A stretch of DNA of 64,000 nt from Streptomyces fumigatiscleroticus (GCF_014647975.1 NZ_BMQF01000007.1:124001-188000), one strand, 5' to 3'. Positions 31,690 to 40,505 are shown, counted from the stretch's first letter. Program-made: numbers and translations. Notes: generated by a model not told the origin, from the letters alone.

Positions 31690-32281
31690 CTAGGAGTCGT
31701 CTCCCCTCGAAGGCGCGGCCGAGGGTGACCTCGTCCGCGTATTCCAGGTCACCACCCACCGGGAGGCCACTGGCCAGGCGGGTGACCTTCAGGCCCATGG
31801 GTTTGATCATGCGGGCGAGGTACGTCGCTGTCGCCTCGCCTTCGAGATTGGGGTCCGTGGCCAGGATCAGCTCCGTGACCGTGCCGTCGGCCAGACGGGC
31901 CAGGAGCTCCCTGATGCGGAGATCGTCGGGGCCCACGCCGTCGATCGGGCTGATGGCGCCGCCGAGCACGTGGTACCGGCCGCGGAACTCACGGGTGCGC
32001 TCGATGGCGACGACGTCCTTGGGCTCCTCCACGACGCAGATGACCGAGGTGTCGCGACGCGTGTCGCGGCAGATGTTGCACAGCTCCTCCTGCGCGACAT
32101 TGCCGCAGGTCGCGCAGAAGCGGACCTTCGCCTTGACCTCCATCAGGGCCTGCGCCAGCCGCCGTACGTCCGTCGGTTCCGCCTGGAGGATGTGGAAGGC
32201 GATCCGCTGCGCGCTCTTGGGACCGACGCCGGGCAGCCGCCCCAGCTCGTCGATGAGGTCCTGGACCACGCCTTCGTACAA
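31682..32281 (-). CDS. recR: Recombination mediator RecR
   Basis: The 199-aa protein works with RecF/RecO in loading RecA on gaps. The order of domains is a helix-hairpin-helix (LGRLPGVGPKSAQRIAFHIL, residues 13-32), a C4 zinc finger (CATCGNVAQEELCNIC, about 57-72), a Toprim domain (CVVEEPKDVVAIE through ILATDPNLEGEATA), and a C-terminal Walker B-like part. The start is TTG at 32281 with GGAAGGA about 10 nt upstream. ybaB lies 59 bp upstream; a TACCGT hexamer in that gap (32318-32323) may be an extra promoter. Confidence 0.95.
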   Translation of the reverse strand: MYEGVVQDLIDELGRLPGVGPKSAQRIAFHILQAEPTDVRRLAQALMEVKAKVRFCATCGNVAQEELCNICRDTRRDTSVICVVEEPKDVVAIERTREFRGRYHVLGGAISPIDGVGPDDLRIRELLARLADGTVTELILATDPNLEGEATATYLARMIKPMGLKVTRLASGLPVGGDLEYADEVTLGRAFEGRRLLDV

Positions 32282-32340
32282 CGGACTGCCGTCCTTCCTG
32301 GTGTTCCTTCACTGCGTACGGTAGATGCCCGCCGGCCGTT

Positions 32341-32682
32341 CTAGAAAGGCAGGCCCGGCAGGCCTCCGCCGCCCAGGCCCTGGGCCAGCGGGCCCAGCTT
32401 CTGCTGCTGGAGGTTCTGCGCGTTCTCGTTGGCCGCCTGGACGGCGGCGACGATCAGGTCGGCGAGGGTCTCGGTGTCCTCCGGGTCCACCGCCTGCGGG
32501 TCGATCTTCAGGGCGCGCAGCTCTCCGGCGCCGGTGACGGTGGCCTTCACCAGGCCGCCGCCCGCCTGGCCGTCGACCTCGGTCCGTGCCAGTTCCTCCT
32601 GGGCCCGTTGCAGGTCCTGCTGCATCTTCTGGGCCTGCTGGAGCAGCTGCTGCATATTGGGCTGGCCACCACCGGGGATCAC
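32341..32682 (-). CDS. YbaB/EbfC nucleoid-associated protein
   Basis: The 113-aa protein forms DNA-binding dimers. It has a long N-terminal helix rich in Gln/Met (NMQQLLQQAQKMQQDLQRAQ), the core GGLVKATVTGAGELRALKIDP and the helix LADLIVAAVQAANENAQ, all typical of YbaB. GTG at 32682 is chosen because AGGAG lies 6 nt upstream; an in-frame ATG at 32712 would add ten residues. It is usually encoded directly before recR, as here. Confidence 0.92.
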   Translation of the reverse strand: MIPGGGQPNMQQLLQQAQKMQQDLQRAQEELARTEVDGQAGGGLVKATVTGAGELRALKIDPQAVDPEDTETLADLIVAAVQAANENAQNLQQQKLGPLAQGLGGGGLPGLPF

Positions 32683-32939
32683 GATCAGCTCCTGGTTCGG
32701 TCGGTAAATCATCCGCTCGGCACGAGCCTACGTGGTCCGCGCGGTGCTCGCCCCGGCACTCTTTCGAGTGAGTCGATCGTCTGCCCTATACCTGATCAAG
32801 GCCCCCTTCCGAGCGGAAAGGACGCGGAATCCGAAGTTTCGCCACCCATTGGGAGGTAGGAAGGGTCCGGCGCGTCAGCCTCAGGTGTCATGTGTAGCGC
32901 CACAGGGACGTCACGCACCGTGATCAGTTGGGAGTGCCG

Positions 32940-33689
32940 GTGGGTCAGCCGGAGATGCAGCCCGAGAGGCCGCCTAGGGACGGGTGGGGTGAGGGGGCGG
33001 CCGGGCGGCGGCCGGGCGATCTGACCGGGCGGGCGTTCCCGCTCGGGGACTGGGCCGAGCCCGGGGACCGGCTGGACGAGCTGTACCGGTGGGTGGAGCG
33101 CGGGGCGCTGTCCACGGTCGCCTGGTATCTCACGGACCGGGTGGGCAAGCGGCGGGCGGCACGGCTGCTGCGCTGCGGCACCGCGCTCGGAGCGGTCGCC
33201 GGCGCCGCGCTGCCGCTGCTCGATCTGACGGGCGTGGTGAGCGGGGTCGCCCCCTGGGGCTATCTGGCGCTGCTCCTCGGGGTGGCGTGCGTGGCCGGGG
33301 ACCGGTACTTCGGCGTGACCGCGGGATGGATGCGGGACATGGCGACGGGGCAGGCGGTGCAGCGCAGGCTCCAGACGTTCCAGTTCGACTGGGCCTCCGA
33401 GAACGTCCGGGAGGTGCTGGGGCCGACGGACGGAACGGCGAGCGAGGCCGCCGAGCGGTGCCTGACGGTGCTGCGGCGCTTCTCGGAGGACGTGACGGAG
33501 CTGGTGCGGGCGGAGACGGCCGACTGGATGGCGGAGTTCCGCACCGGGCCGGCGCCGCTGGGCATCCAGTCGGCGGGAACCGGCGGCGTGGGACGCCCGG
33601 AGGTGAACGGGACGCAGGGCCGGTTCTCCGTGCCGCCGAACGGGGCCCGGCCGAACATGCCGAGGCAACGACCGCCCGAGCCACGGTGA
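32940..33689 (+). CDS. SLATT-type two-TM membrane protein
   Basis: The 249-aa protein has two adjacent TM helices (about residues 79-99 and 103-122), flanked by an N-terminal helix (DRLDELYRWVERGALSTVAWYLTDR). A long cytoplasmic C-terminal helical part follows, with WMRDMATGQAVQRRLQTFQFDWASENVREVL. This helix-TM-TM-long-helix layout fits the SLATT domain, membrane effectors predicted in nucleotide-second-messenger and conflict systems. GTG at 32940 follows GGGAG with 5 nt spacing. The last about 60 residues are disordered. Its neighbours on the opposite strand are a membrane-bound binding protein and a Ser/Thr kinase. Confidence 0.72.
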   Translation: MGQPEMQPERPPRDGWGEGAAGRRPGDLTGRAFPLGDWAEPGDRLDELYRWVERGALSTVAWYLTDRVGKRRAARLLRCGTALGAVAGAALPLLDLTGVVSGVAPWGYLALLLGVACVAGDRYFGVTAGWMRDMATGQAVQRRLQTFQFDWASENVREVLGPTDGTASEAAERCLTVLRRFSEDVTELVRAETADWMAEFRTGPAPLGIQSAGTGGVGRPEVNGTQGRFSVPPNGARPNMPRQRPPEPR

Positions 33690-33707
33690 GCGGCACGGCC
33701 GCCCGTC

Positions 33708-33804
33708 CACGCGGCTCACGGCGCGGCCGACCGGTCACGCGCCCACGGGAAAGCCGGGAAAGTCAGCCGGTCACGCGGCTCACGGCGCGGTCGGCCGGTT
33801 ATGC
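33708..33804 (+). repeat. Spaced 33-bp direct repeat
   Basis: Two copies (33708-33740 and 33772-33804) begin CACGCGGCTCACGGCGCGG and differ at four or five positions. They lie in the gap between the convergent SLATT-type and binding-protein genes. Confidence 0.75.
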
Positions 33805-33860
33805 GTCTCGCCGGGTGGAGGCGCTTTCCGCGCTCACGGAGAAGCCGGCCGGTCGTCGGG

Positions 33861-35441
33861 TCACGGGGTGGGGGTGCCTGCCGTGTCCTGCTCCGCGCAC
33901 AGCTTCAGGCCCTCCGAGGTCCAGCACGGCAGATGGCCGTGGGTGCGGATCACGTCCTGGCCGACACCGCGGGTCAGATACGTCAGGAAGCTCGACGCCA
34001 GCGAGTCCGCCGGGGGCCGGCCGTAGGTGTAGGCGTACTCGATCTCGCGGTACGGGTAGGCGCTCTCCCCGTGCTCGATGGCGTCGGCGGACGGCGGCTC
34101 GCCGTCCAGGTCCAGCCGGTGCAGCCCCTTGGTGTGGGCGGCCGCGTTGAGTTCGCTGTAGCCGATGGCTCCGGGCAGTTCCGCGACCGTCGACAGCACC
34201 TGGTCGGTGGAGTCGAGTTCACAGCGGATGACGGACGCCGTCGGGTCGTCCTGGTGGACGCAGTCGACCGAGGAGTTGGCCATCTCCCCGCGGCCCAGCA
34301 CCCGGCGCTGGAACACCTGCCTGGTACCGGAGTTGGCGTCCCGGCTGACCAGGTGCACCGGCAGATCGGGCCCGCCGAGCTCCTTCCAGTTCGCGACCTC
34401 GCCCCGGTACAGGCGCCGTACGTCCGCCGTCGACAGGTTCTCCAGCGGGACGTCGTCGTTCACCACCAGCGCGAAGACCGACACCGCCACCCGGTTCTCG
34501 CGCAGCTCCGGCAGGCCGGCCGGCTTGGGGCCGTCCGACAGGGCCACCACGGGCGGCGACCCGTGCCCGGACTCGGCGCCCTCCGCCGCCAGCTCCCGTA
34601 TCCCGGCGGTCGACCCGTGCGCGTCCACCTCGATCGTCGTCTCGTCGTCCTCGCACTCCCGCTCGTACTTCTCCGCCACCTCCCGCAGCACCGGCGCGAA
34701 GGCCGTCGAGCCGATGAGCGTCAGGGAGCCGCTCTCGCAGCCCATCGGGGGCGGGGTGTCGTCCTGCGCGACGACGATCGTCGCCAGCGTCACCACGCAC
34801 ACCGTGAGCATGATGGTGATCAGCCGCGCGGCCCGGCTGAACAGCGGCGGCTGCTCGTCCGGGGTCGCGCTGCGGTTCGGGTGCACCCCGCCGTCGCGCA
34901 GGCCGCCGATCAGCCGGATGCCGCAGCCCACGTCGCCGCCGGAGAGCAGCACGAGCAGCTTGAAGTGCTCGCCGCGGTTGAGCGGGACCCGTGGGATGCG
35001 CAGGGTGTTGCCCTCGTAGCCGAAGCCCCGGGCCGCGGTGAAGTGGTCCATGAGGTGACCGGTGTCCGAGGGCTGCGTGACCGAGACGCCGCGGACGGTG
35101 CGGTCGGTGAAGACCGCGGTGAGTCCGTGCGGACCGGGGCCCGTGTAGTCGTCGCGGTCGATGCCCACCGCGCCGTCGTTCTCCACCCGCAGCAGGACCA
35201 GGGTCGCGTCGGACATGCCGGGCGCCTCGTCGAACCAGCCCAGCCGCGGGCCCGTCCGGCCCGACCGCGTGTCGTCGCCGATCGGGTTGTCCATCTGCAC
35301 GCGGTAGCCGATGCGCCGGGCCCGCGGCACCCGGCGCTCGTACCAGACCATGACGCCCGAGGCGACGATGCCGAGCACCGCCGTTCCCACGGCCACGAGA
35401 TTCTCCGCGCTCAGCCACTCCACCGTGGGTGCCCCCGCCAC
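33861..35441 (-). CDS. Membrane-embedded PstS-like substrate-binding protein
   Basis: The 526-aa protein has TM1 at about residues 12-33, then a soluble domain of about 170 residues and TM2 at about 204-224. A C-terminal periplasmic-binding-protein fold of the PstS class follows: SLTLIGSTAFAPVL, HGSTAGIREL, LSTADVRRLYRGEVANWKELGG, SRDANSGTRQVFQ, GAIGYSEL. PstS proteins bind phosphate and are normally lipoproteins fed to an ABC transporter; none is present here, so this looks like a sensor. By topology the TM1-TM2 domain would be cytoplasmic and the binding domain outside. It lies downstream of the Ser/Thr kinase on the same strand (119-bp gap). The ligand is unknown. Confidence 0.8.
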   Translation of the reverse strand: MAGAPTVEWLSAENLVAVGTAVLGIVASGVMVWYERRVPRARRIGYRVQMDNPIGDDTRSGRTGPRLGWFDEAPGMSDATLVLLRVENDGAVGIDRDDYTGPGPHGLTAVFTDRTVRGVSVTQPSDTGHLMDHFTAARGFGYEGNTLRIPRVPLNRGEHFKLLVLLSGGDVGCGIRLIGGLRDGGVHPNRSATPDEQPPLFSRAARLITIMLTVCVVTLATIVVAQDDTPPPMGCESGSLTLIGSTAFAPVLREVAEKYERECEDDETTIEVDAHGSTAGIRELAAEGAESGHGSPPVVALSDGPKPAGLPELRENRVAVSVFALVVNDDVPLENLSTADVRRLYRGEVANWKELGGPDLPVHLVSRDANSGTRQVFQRRVLGRGEMANSSVDCVHQDDPTASVIRCELDSTDQVLSTVAELPGAIGYSELNAAAHTKGLHRLDLDGEPPSADAIEHGESAYPYREIEYAYTYGRPPADSLASSFLTYLTRGVGQDVIRTHGHLPCWTSEGLKLCAEQDTAGTPTP

Positions 35442-35560
35442 TGCCCAGAGTCCGGTCGTGGGGTCACGGTACGGCTGTGCGGACGGACATCCCGGTCCGG
35501 TACGCGGAAGTTCGCCGGGCGTTCAACGACTTCACAGGAAACCCGGCCCGGGGGCCCGGC

Positions 35561-38002
35561 TCACTGCCTGGTGTACGTCAGTTTCTCCCCCGTGCTGCCG
35601 TTGACGCGCTGGAGGCTGCCGTCGGACAGCAGGGTGATCTCCGTGGCCGCGCCCGGTGTGCAGGAGCTGCTCGGCCGTCCGACCGTCACCCTCGACGGGC
35701 CGATCCGCAGCGGGCCGCCGTCGCCCGGCTCCTCGCTCAGCTCGGCCTCGAACACGCAGTGATAGGTACCGCTGTCGGCGGGGCCGTCGGCGACCAGGGA
35801 CAGGATCTTGTCGCCCGTTCCGCCCTGCCGGATGGTCAGCCGCCGGGTGTGCCGCCCGTCGGCGTTGTCGATGGTCGTGGCCCACGTGCCCAGATAGCCG
35901 GCCGGGACCGCGCCGTCCGGCGACGCCGAGGCGGCCGGCTCGGAGGCCGGGGCCGAGGGGGACGGAGCGGACGTGGTCGGGCCGAGGGTCGGGGGCGTGC
36001 TGACGGTCGGTGCGGCGGTGGGGCCGGGGCCCGACCGGTCGTCCTCGCCCCCGTTCATCAGCGCGTAGACCGAGCCGCCGGCCGCCAGCGCGACGACGAG
36101 GGCGACCACGACGAGCAGTGCGGTGGAACGGCCGCCGCGGCGCGGTGGCTCCTGCGCGGGGGCGCCGACGGCGGGCGGCGGTCCGTAGGGCGGGGTGGAG
36201 ACCGGGCCGCCGGGTGGCGTCGTCCATCCGGCGGGAGGCTGCGGGTGCTGCTGGGGGTAGCCGTAGCCGGTGTGGCCGGCGGGCGGCGTCCGCGGGACGG
36301 GAGGGAGGACCGGCGGCGTGGGGGGCCGGTCGGCCGGCACATCACCGTTCGGCTGCGGAGACGTCGGCGGACTCCAGGGCGCCCCGGTCCAGACGCCCGC
36401 CGTACGGGGATCCGCCTCTCCCACGGACTCGTCGGCAACGGCGGCGTGCTCGGGAGAGGACTGGGGGGCGGGGTCGGAGACGGGGACGGGGACGGGGACG
36501 GGGACGGGGACGGGGGCAGGGTCCGGGGCGGGGCCACCACCGACTGGCACGTCCGGCCCGAACCCGGGCTGCGCGATCGGCCCGAACCCGGGCTGTACGG
36601 CCGGTCCGAACCCGGGCTGCGCGGTCGGATCGGACCCAGGCTGCGTGGCCGGCCCGAACCCGGGCTGTACGGCCGGCCCGAACCCGGGCTGCGCGATCGG
36701 CCCGAACCCGGGCTGTACGGCCGGCCCGAACCCAGGCTGTACGGCCGGCCCGAACCCGGGCTGCGCGGTCGGATCGGGCAGTCCGGCAGGGCCGGGCAGC
36801 CCCGTCACGCCGGGCCAGCCGGCCGGGTCCGGCGGCTCCGCCGTACCCGGCTGTCCGGCAGGAACCGCCTCACCGCCGGAGTGCGGGGGGCGGTCGGCGT
36901 CTTCCGCCCGGCCGGCGGCACCGGGGCCCGCGTCCGCCGCCGCGTACCCGGCGCCGTCCGGCTGCCCGGCCGCGGGCCACATGCCACCTGCCGTACGTCC
37001 GTCCCCGCCCGGCCACGCCTGCCCGGCCGGCGCGTGCTGCCCGGGTGCCGTCTCCGGCGGTCCGGTCGTCGCCTCCGCACCGGTCGGGTCCTCCGTGTCC
37101 AGCAACCGCACGGCGTGCCGGCCGAGTTGGGCCACCAGGGCGCCGGGCAGCCAGGGGTCGCGGGATCGGCCGTCGGAGACGGTGTCCTCCGCGCCGGTGC
37201 GCCGCAGGACGCGGTCGAGCGTGGGACGGGCGGCCGGGTCCTTCCTCAGGCAGTCGCGCACGAGGTCGGCGATGCCCTCCGGCACCCGCTCCAGGTCGGG
37301 TTCCTCCTGGGCGATGCGGAACATCAAGGCGTGGACACCGCTGTCGGCGGTGCCGAAGGGAAGCGTGCCGGTGGCGGCGTAGGCGAGGACGGAGCCCAGG
37401 CAGAAGACGTCGCAGGCGGGCGTGATCCGGTCCCCGCGCACCTGCTCGGGGGCCATGAAGCCGGGCGACCCGACCAGCGCGCCGACGCGGGTCGGCCCGG
37501 CGCCGGTCACGGTCTCCAGGGCGCGCGCGATGCCGAAGTCGATGACGCGCGGACCGTCGATCGTCACCAGCACGTTGGACGGCTTCAGGTCGCGGTGGAC
37601 GATCCCGGCGGCGTGGATGTCCTTGAGCGCGTGGGCGAGACCGGCCGCGAGGATGCGCACGGAGCGTTCCGGAAGCGGGCCGTGGTCGTGCGCGATCACC
37701 TGCTGGAGGCTGGGCCCGGCGACGTATCCGGTGGCGAGCCACGGCACGGCGGCCTCGGTGTCCGCGTCCAGCACCGGCGCCGTCCAGTAGCCGCCGACCC
37801 GGCGCGCGGCCTGCACCTCCTGCCGGAACCGCGCCCGAAACTCGTCCTGCCGGGCCAGCTCCTCGCGCACCAGCTTGACGGCGACGGTCCGGCCCCGGTC
37901 CGACCGGGCCAGATAGACCTGGCCCATTCCGCCCGCACCCAGCCGCGCCAGCAGCCGGTAGGCCCCGATCCGGTGCGGATCCCCTGGCTGAAGCTTCTCC
38001 AC
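35561..38002 (-). CDS. Membrane Ser/Thr protein kinase with octapeptide repeats
   Basis: The 813-aa PASTA-less PknB-type kinase has the Gly loop LGAGGMGQVY, VAIK-like AVKLV, HRDLKPSN (about 136-143), DFG (about 155) and APEQ (all within residues 15-280). A long disordered region with nine QPGFGPxx octapeptides and a (VP)n tract leads to one TM segment (about 625-647). An extracellular domain (about 700-813) has two cysteines and reads GYLGTWATTIDN...RRLTIRQG. GTG at 38002 has GGGAGG about 10 nt upstream. It is probably the first gene of a unit with the PstS-like sensor. Confidence 0.92.
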   Translation of the reverse strand: MEKLQPGDPHRIGAYRLLARLGAGGMGQVYLARSDRGRTVAVKLVREELARQDEFRARFRQEVQAARRVGGYWTAPVLDADTEAAVPWLATGYVAGPSLQQVIAHDHGPLPERSVRILAAGLAHALKDIHAAGIVHRDLKPSNVLVTIDGPRVIDFGIARALETVTGAGPTRVGALVGSPGFMAPEQVRGDRITPACDVFCLGSVLAYAATGTLPFGTADSGVHALMFRIAQEEPDLERVPEGIADLVRDCLRKDPAARPTLDRVLRRTGAEDTVSDGRSRDPWLPGALVAQLGRHAVRLLDTEDPTGAEATTGPPETAPGQHAPAGQAWPGGDGRTAGGMWPAAGQPDGAGYAAADAGPGAAGRAEDADRPPHSGGEAVPAGQPGTAEPPDPAGWPGVTGLPGPAGLPDPTAQPGFGPAVQPGFGPAVQPGFGPIAQPGFGPAVQPGFGPATQPGSDPTAQPGFGPAVQPGFGPIAQPGFGPDVPVGGGPAPDPAPVPVPVPVPVPVSDPAPQSSPEHAAVADESVGEADPRTAGVWTGAPWSPPTSPQPNGDVPADRPPTPPVLPPVPRTPPAGHTGYGYPQQHPQPPAGWTTPPGGPVSTPPYGPPPAVGAPAQEPPRRGGRSTALLVVVALVVALAAGGSVYALMNGGEDDRSGPGPTAAPTVSTPPTLGPTTSAPSPSAPASEPAASASPDGAVPAGYLGTWATTIDNADGRHTRRLTIRQGGTGDKILSLVADGPADSGTYHCVFEAELSEEPGDGGPLRIGPSRVTVGRPSSSCTPGAATEITLLSDGSLQRVNGSTGEKLTYTRQ
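36480..36516 (-). repeat. Hexanucleotide tract (GGGGAC)n in the kinase gene
   Basis: At least five uninterrupted GGGGAC units on the + strand encode a Val-Pro dipeptide repeat in the kinase linker. Confidence 0.85.
36551..36780 (-). repeat. 24-bp tandem repeat array (about 9 units) in the kinase gene
   Basis: Units such as GGCCCGAACCCGGGCTGT plus six bases encode octapeptides QPGFGPAV, QPGFGPIA, QPGFGPAT, QPGSDPTA and QPGFGPDV. Nine units are seen, several identical in DNA, which suggests recent expansion. Confidence 0.9.
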
Positions 38003-38256
38003 GGCCGCGCCGCCTCCCCCGCTCTTCCCCCGCTCCGCGCCTGCCCGACGACCCGAGAATAGTGCGGGGTCAGCGGGGAGGCGGCCGGGCCGCCGTCTAC
38101 GGTCGCGTAACGGCCGAGACCGCCTCCGCAACGGCCGAGACCGCCCCGGTGACGGCCGTTCCGGTGCCCCGGCGTCCGGGCGGGGCCGACATCCTGTCGC
38201 GGAAGCGGCCCGTCCACGGAACAGGACGCCGATACCGCTTCCGCATCGCGGACATC

Positions 38257-38262
38257 TACCCT
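38257..38262 (+). promoter_or_regulatory. -10 element of the aminotransferase gene
   Basis: TACCCT lies 7 nt before the ATG at 38270, predicting a leaderless transcript. Confidence 0.4.
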
Positions 38263-38269
38263 CACCCGC

Positions 38270-39634
38270 ATGACCCCTCAGCCCATCCAGCCAGACCCCC
38301 GGGCAGGCGCCGCGGTCAAGGCCGCGGACCGTGCGCACGTCTTCCACTCCTGGTCCGCGCAGGAGCTCATCGACCCGCTCGCCGTCGCCGGCGCGGAGGG
38401 CTCGTACTTCTGGGACTACGACGGCCGGCGCTATCTCGACTTCACCAGCGGGCTCGTCTTCACCAACATCGGTTACCAGCATCCGAAGGTCGTCGCCGCG
38501 ATCCAGGAGCAGGCCGCGAGGATGACGACGTTCGCGCCCGCCTTCGCCATCGAGGCGCGCTCGGAGGCGGCCCGGCTGATCGCCGAGCGGACGCCCGGCG
38601 ACCTGGACAAGATCTTCTTCACCAACGCCGGCGCGGACGCGGTGGAGCACGCCGTGCGCATGGCGCGGCTGCACACCGGGCGGCCGAAGGTGCTCTCGGC
38701 GTACCGCTCCTACCACGGCGGTACGCAGCAGGCGGTCAACATCACCGGTGATCCCCGGCGCTGGGCCTCCGACAGCGGCTCGGCCGGTGTCGTGCGCTTC
38801 TGGGCGCCGTTCCTGTACCGGTCGCGGTTCTACGCGGAGACCGAGGAGCAGGAGTGCGCCCGGGCGCTGGAGCACCTGGAGACGACCATCGCCTTCGAGG
38901 GGCCGGGGACCATCGCCGCGATCGTCCTGGAGACGATCCCCGGAACGGCGGGGATCATGGTGCCGCCGCCGGGATATCTCGCCGGGGTGCGGGAGATCTG
39001 CGACCGGCACGGCATCGTCTTCGTCCTGGACGAGGTGATGGCGGGCTTCGGGCGGACCGGCTCCTGGTTCGCGGCGGACCTGTTCGGCGTGGTGCCGGAC
39101 CTGATGACCTTCGCCAAGGGCGTGAACTCCGGATATGTGCCGCTCGGCGGGGTGGCCATATCCGCGGAGATCGCGGAGACCTTCGCCAGGCGCCCGTATC
39201 CCGGCGGGCTGACGTACTCCGGTCATCCGCTGGCCTGCGCCGCGGCCGTGGCGACGATCCACGTGATGGCCGAGGAGGGCATCGTGGAGAACGCCGCCCG
39301 GCTCGGCGCCGAGGTCGTCGGCCCCGGGCTGCGGGAGCTGGCCGAGCGGCATCGAAGCGTCGGCGAGGTGCGCGGCGTCGGCATGTTCTGGGCGCTGGAG
39401 CTGGTGCGGAACAAGGAGACGCGCGAGCCGCTGGTGCCGTACAACGCGGCCGGGGAGGCCAACGCGGCCATGGCGGCGTTCGGCGCCGCCGCGAAGGCCG
39501 CCGGGATCTGGCCGTTCATCAACATGAACCGGACGCATGTCGTGCCGCCGTGCAACGCGACCGAGGCCGAGCTGAAGGAGGGGCTGGCCGCCCTGGACAC
39601 CGCCCTCTCCGCCGCCGACGAGTTCACGGAGTAG
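38270..39634 (+). CDS. Class III (omega) aminotransferase
   Basis: The 454-aa PLP enzyme carries FWDYDGRRYLDFTSGL, TNAGADAVEHAVRMAR, YRSYHGGT, FVLDEVMAGFGRTG and the PLP lysine in FAKGVNSGY (K283). This is the class III fold of omega-amino acid:pyruvate and taurine/GABA-type aminotransferases. The substrate is not predictable; beta-alanine, taurine or a related omega-amine is likely. The N-terminus MTPQPIQPDP is short and disordered. A GntR regulator follows, and repeat operators lie between them. Confidence 0.92.
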   Translation: MTPQPIQPDPRAGAAVKAADRAHVFHSWSAQELIDPLAVAGAEGSYFWDYDGRRYLDFTSGLVFTNIGYQHPKVVAAIQEQAARMTTFAPAFAIEARSEAARLIAERTPGDLDKIFFTNAGADAVEHAVRMARLHTGRPKVLSAYRSYHGGTQQAVNITGDPRRWASDSGSAGVVRFWAPFLYRSRFYAETEEQECARALEHLETTIAFEGPGTIAAIVLETIPGTAGIMVPPPGYLAGVREICDRHGIVFVLDEVMAGFGRTGSWFAADLFGVVPDLMTFAKGVNSGYVPLGGVAISAEIAETFARRPYPGGLTYSGHPLACAAAVATIHVMAEEGIVENAARLGAEVVGPGLRELAERHRSVGEVRGVGMFWALELVRNKETREPLVPYNAAGEANAAMAAFGAAAKAAGIWPFINMNRTHVVPPCNATEAELKEGLAALDTALSAADEFTE

Positions 39635-39708
39635 CCGGCCGGGCAGGACCCGGCCGGCCGGCGCCCGCAGCACGGGGAACGGAACGGGTCGGACCGCGTA
39701 AGGTGGCG

Positions 39709-39770
39709 TGCTCGTAGACATATACGTGGATACGTCTACGTGGATACGTCTACGTGGACACGTGTACGCC
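39709..39770 (+). promoter_or_regulatory. Iteron-like operator array upstream of the GntR gene
   Basis: TACGTGGATACGTC occurs twice in tandem (39723-39736, 39737-39750) and a third time as TACGTGGACACGTG (39751-39764). A diverged copy may precede it. The array ends 30 bp before the regulator start and includes the palindrome ACACGTGT. It is a probable binding array for the GntR protein. Confidence 0.6.
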
Positions 39771-39800
39771 ACCCGCACGCGACGAGGAGACGCCCCGACC

Positions 39801-40505
39801 ATGCCCGGCTCCACCGGCAACGGCGCCGTGACGCGCAGCACCCTGCGGCAGCAGATCGCCGAAGCGCTCCGCGACGAGGTGCTGGCCGGACGGCTCAAGC
39901 CCGGGCAGGAGTTCACCGTCAAGGAGATCGCCGAGCAGTACGGGGTCTCCGCCACGCCCGTCCGCGAGGCCCTGGTCGACCTCTCCGCCCAGGGGCTGCT
40001 CGACGCCGACCAGCACCGCGGCTTCCGTGTGCACGAGTACTCGGCCGAGGACTTCCGCGGCATGATCGAGGCCCGCAGCCTGGTCACCGACGGCATGTTC
40101 CACGCCCTCACCGCCGACCACCAGGCCTATCTGCCGGACGGCGACCCCCGGGTCGCCGCCGCCCTGGCCGGGGTCCGCCGGCGCGGCGAGGAGGCCCAGC
40201 GCGCCGCCGCCGCCGGGGAGCTGACCGTGCTCGTCGGTTACGACCTGCGCTACTGGCGGGAGCTGAGCGCGCTGTTCGGCAACCCCTATCTCGCCGACTT
40301 CCTGCACCGGATGCGTGTCCAGACCTGGGTGTGCACGGTGCAGCATCTGCGCCGGCTGAGCGATCTGCGCGGCCATCTGTGGTGCGGGCACACCGAGCTG
40401 GTCGACGCCCTGGCGCGGCGGGACACCGAGGCCGCTCGCGCCATCGTCGAGGCGTACCACACGGACGCCCTGGCGCTCATCGACCGGCTGGCCGCCGCGG
40501 ACTGA
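39801..40505 (+). CDS. GntR-family regulator, FadR/FCD subfamily
   Basis: The 234-aa regulator has a winged helix-turn-helix at residues 15-75 (LRQQIAEALRDEVLAGRLKPGQEFTV; VSATPVREALVDLSAQGLL) and an all-helical FCD ligand domain (about 85-230) with R/D/H residues for metal binding (GYDLRYWRELS; WCGHTELVDAL). It lies downstream of the aminotransferase and has a tandem-repeat array directly upstream, so it probably autoregulates and may control the aminotransferase. The effector is unknown. ATG at 39801 has GGAG about 11 nt upstream. Confidence 0.9.
   Translation: MPGSTGNGAVTRSTLRQQIAEALRDEVLAGRLKPGQEFTVKEIAEQYGVSATPVREALVDLSAQGLLDADQHRGFRVHEYSAEDFRGMIEARSLVTDGMFHALTADHQAYLPDGDPRVAAALAGVRRRGEEAQRAAAAGELTVLVGYDLRYWRELSALFGNPYLADFLHRMRVQTWVCTVQHLRRLSDLRGHLWCGHTELVDALARRDTEAARAIVEAYHTDALALIDRLAAAD

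Noticed and set aside
36543..36780. CRISPR-like repeat array
   Set aside because: The repeats are contiguous 24-bp units without spacers, lie in frame inside the kinase gene and have no cas genes nearby.
38003..40111. Minus-strand frame extending the kinase to 1516 residues across the aminotransferase and GntR genes
   Set aside because: The upstream part is antisense to two clear plus-strand genes. The kinase homology begins right after GTG 38002.
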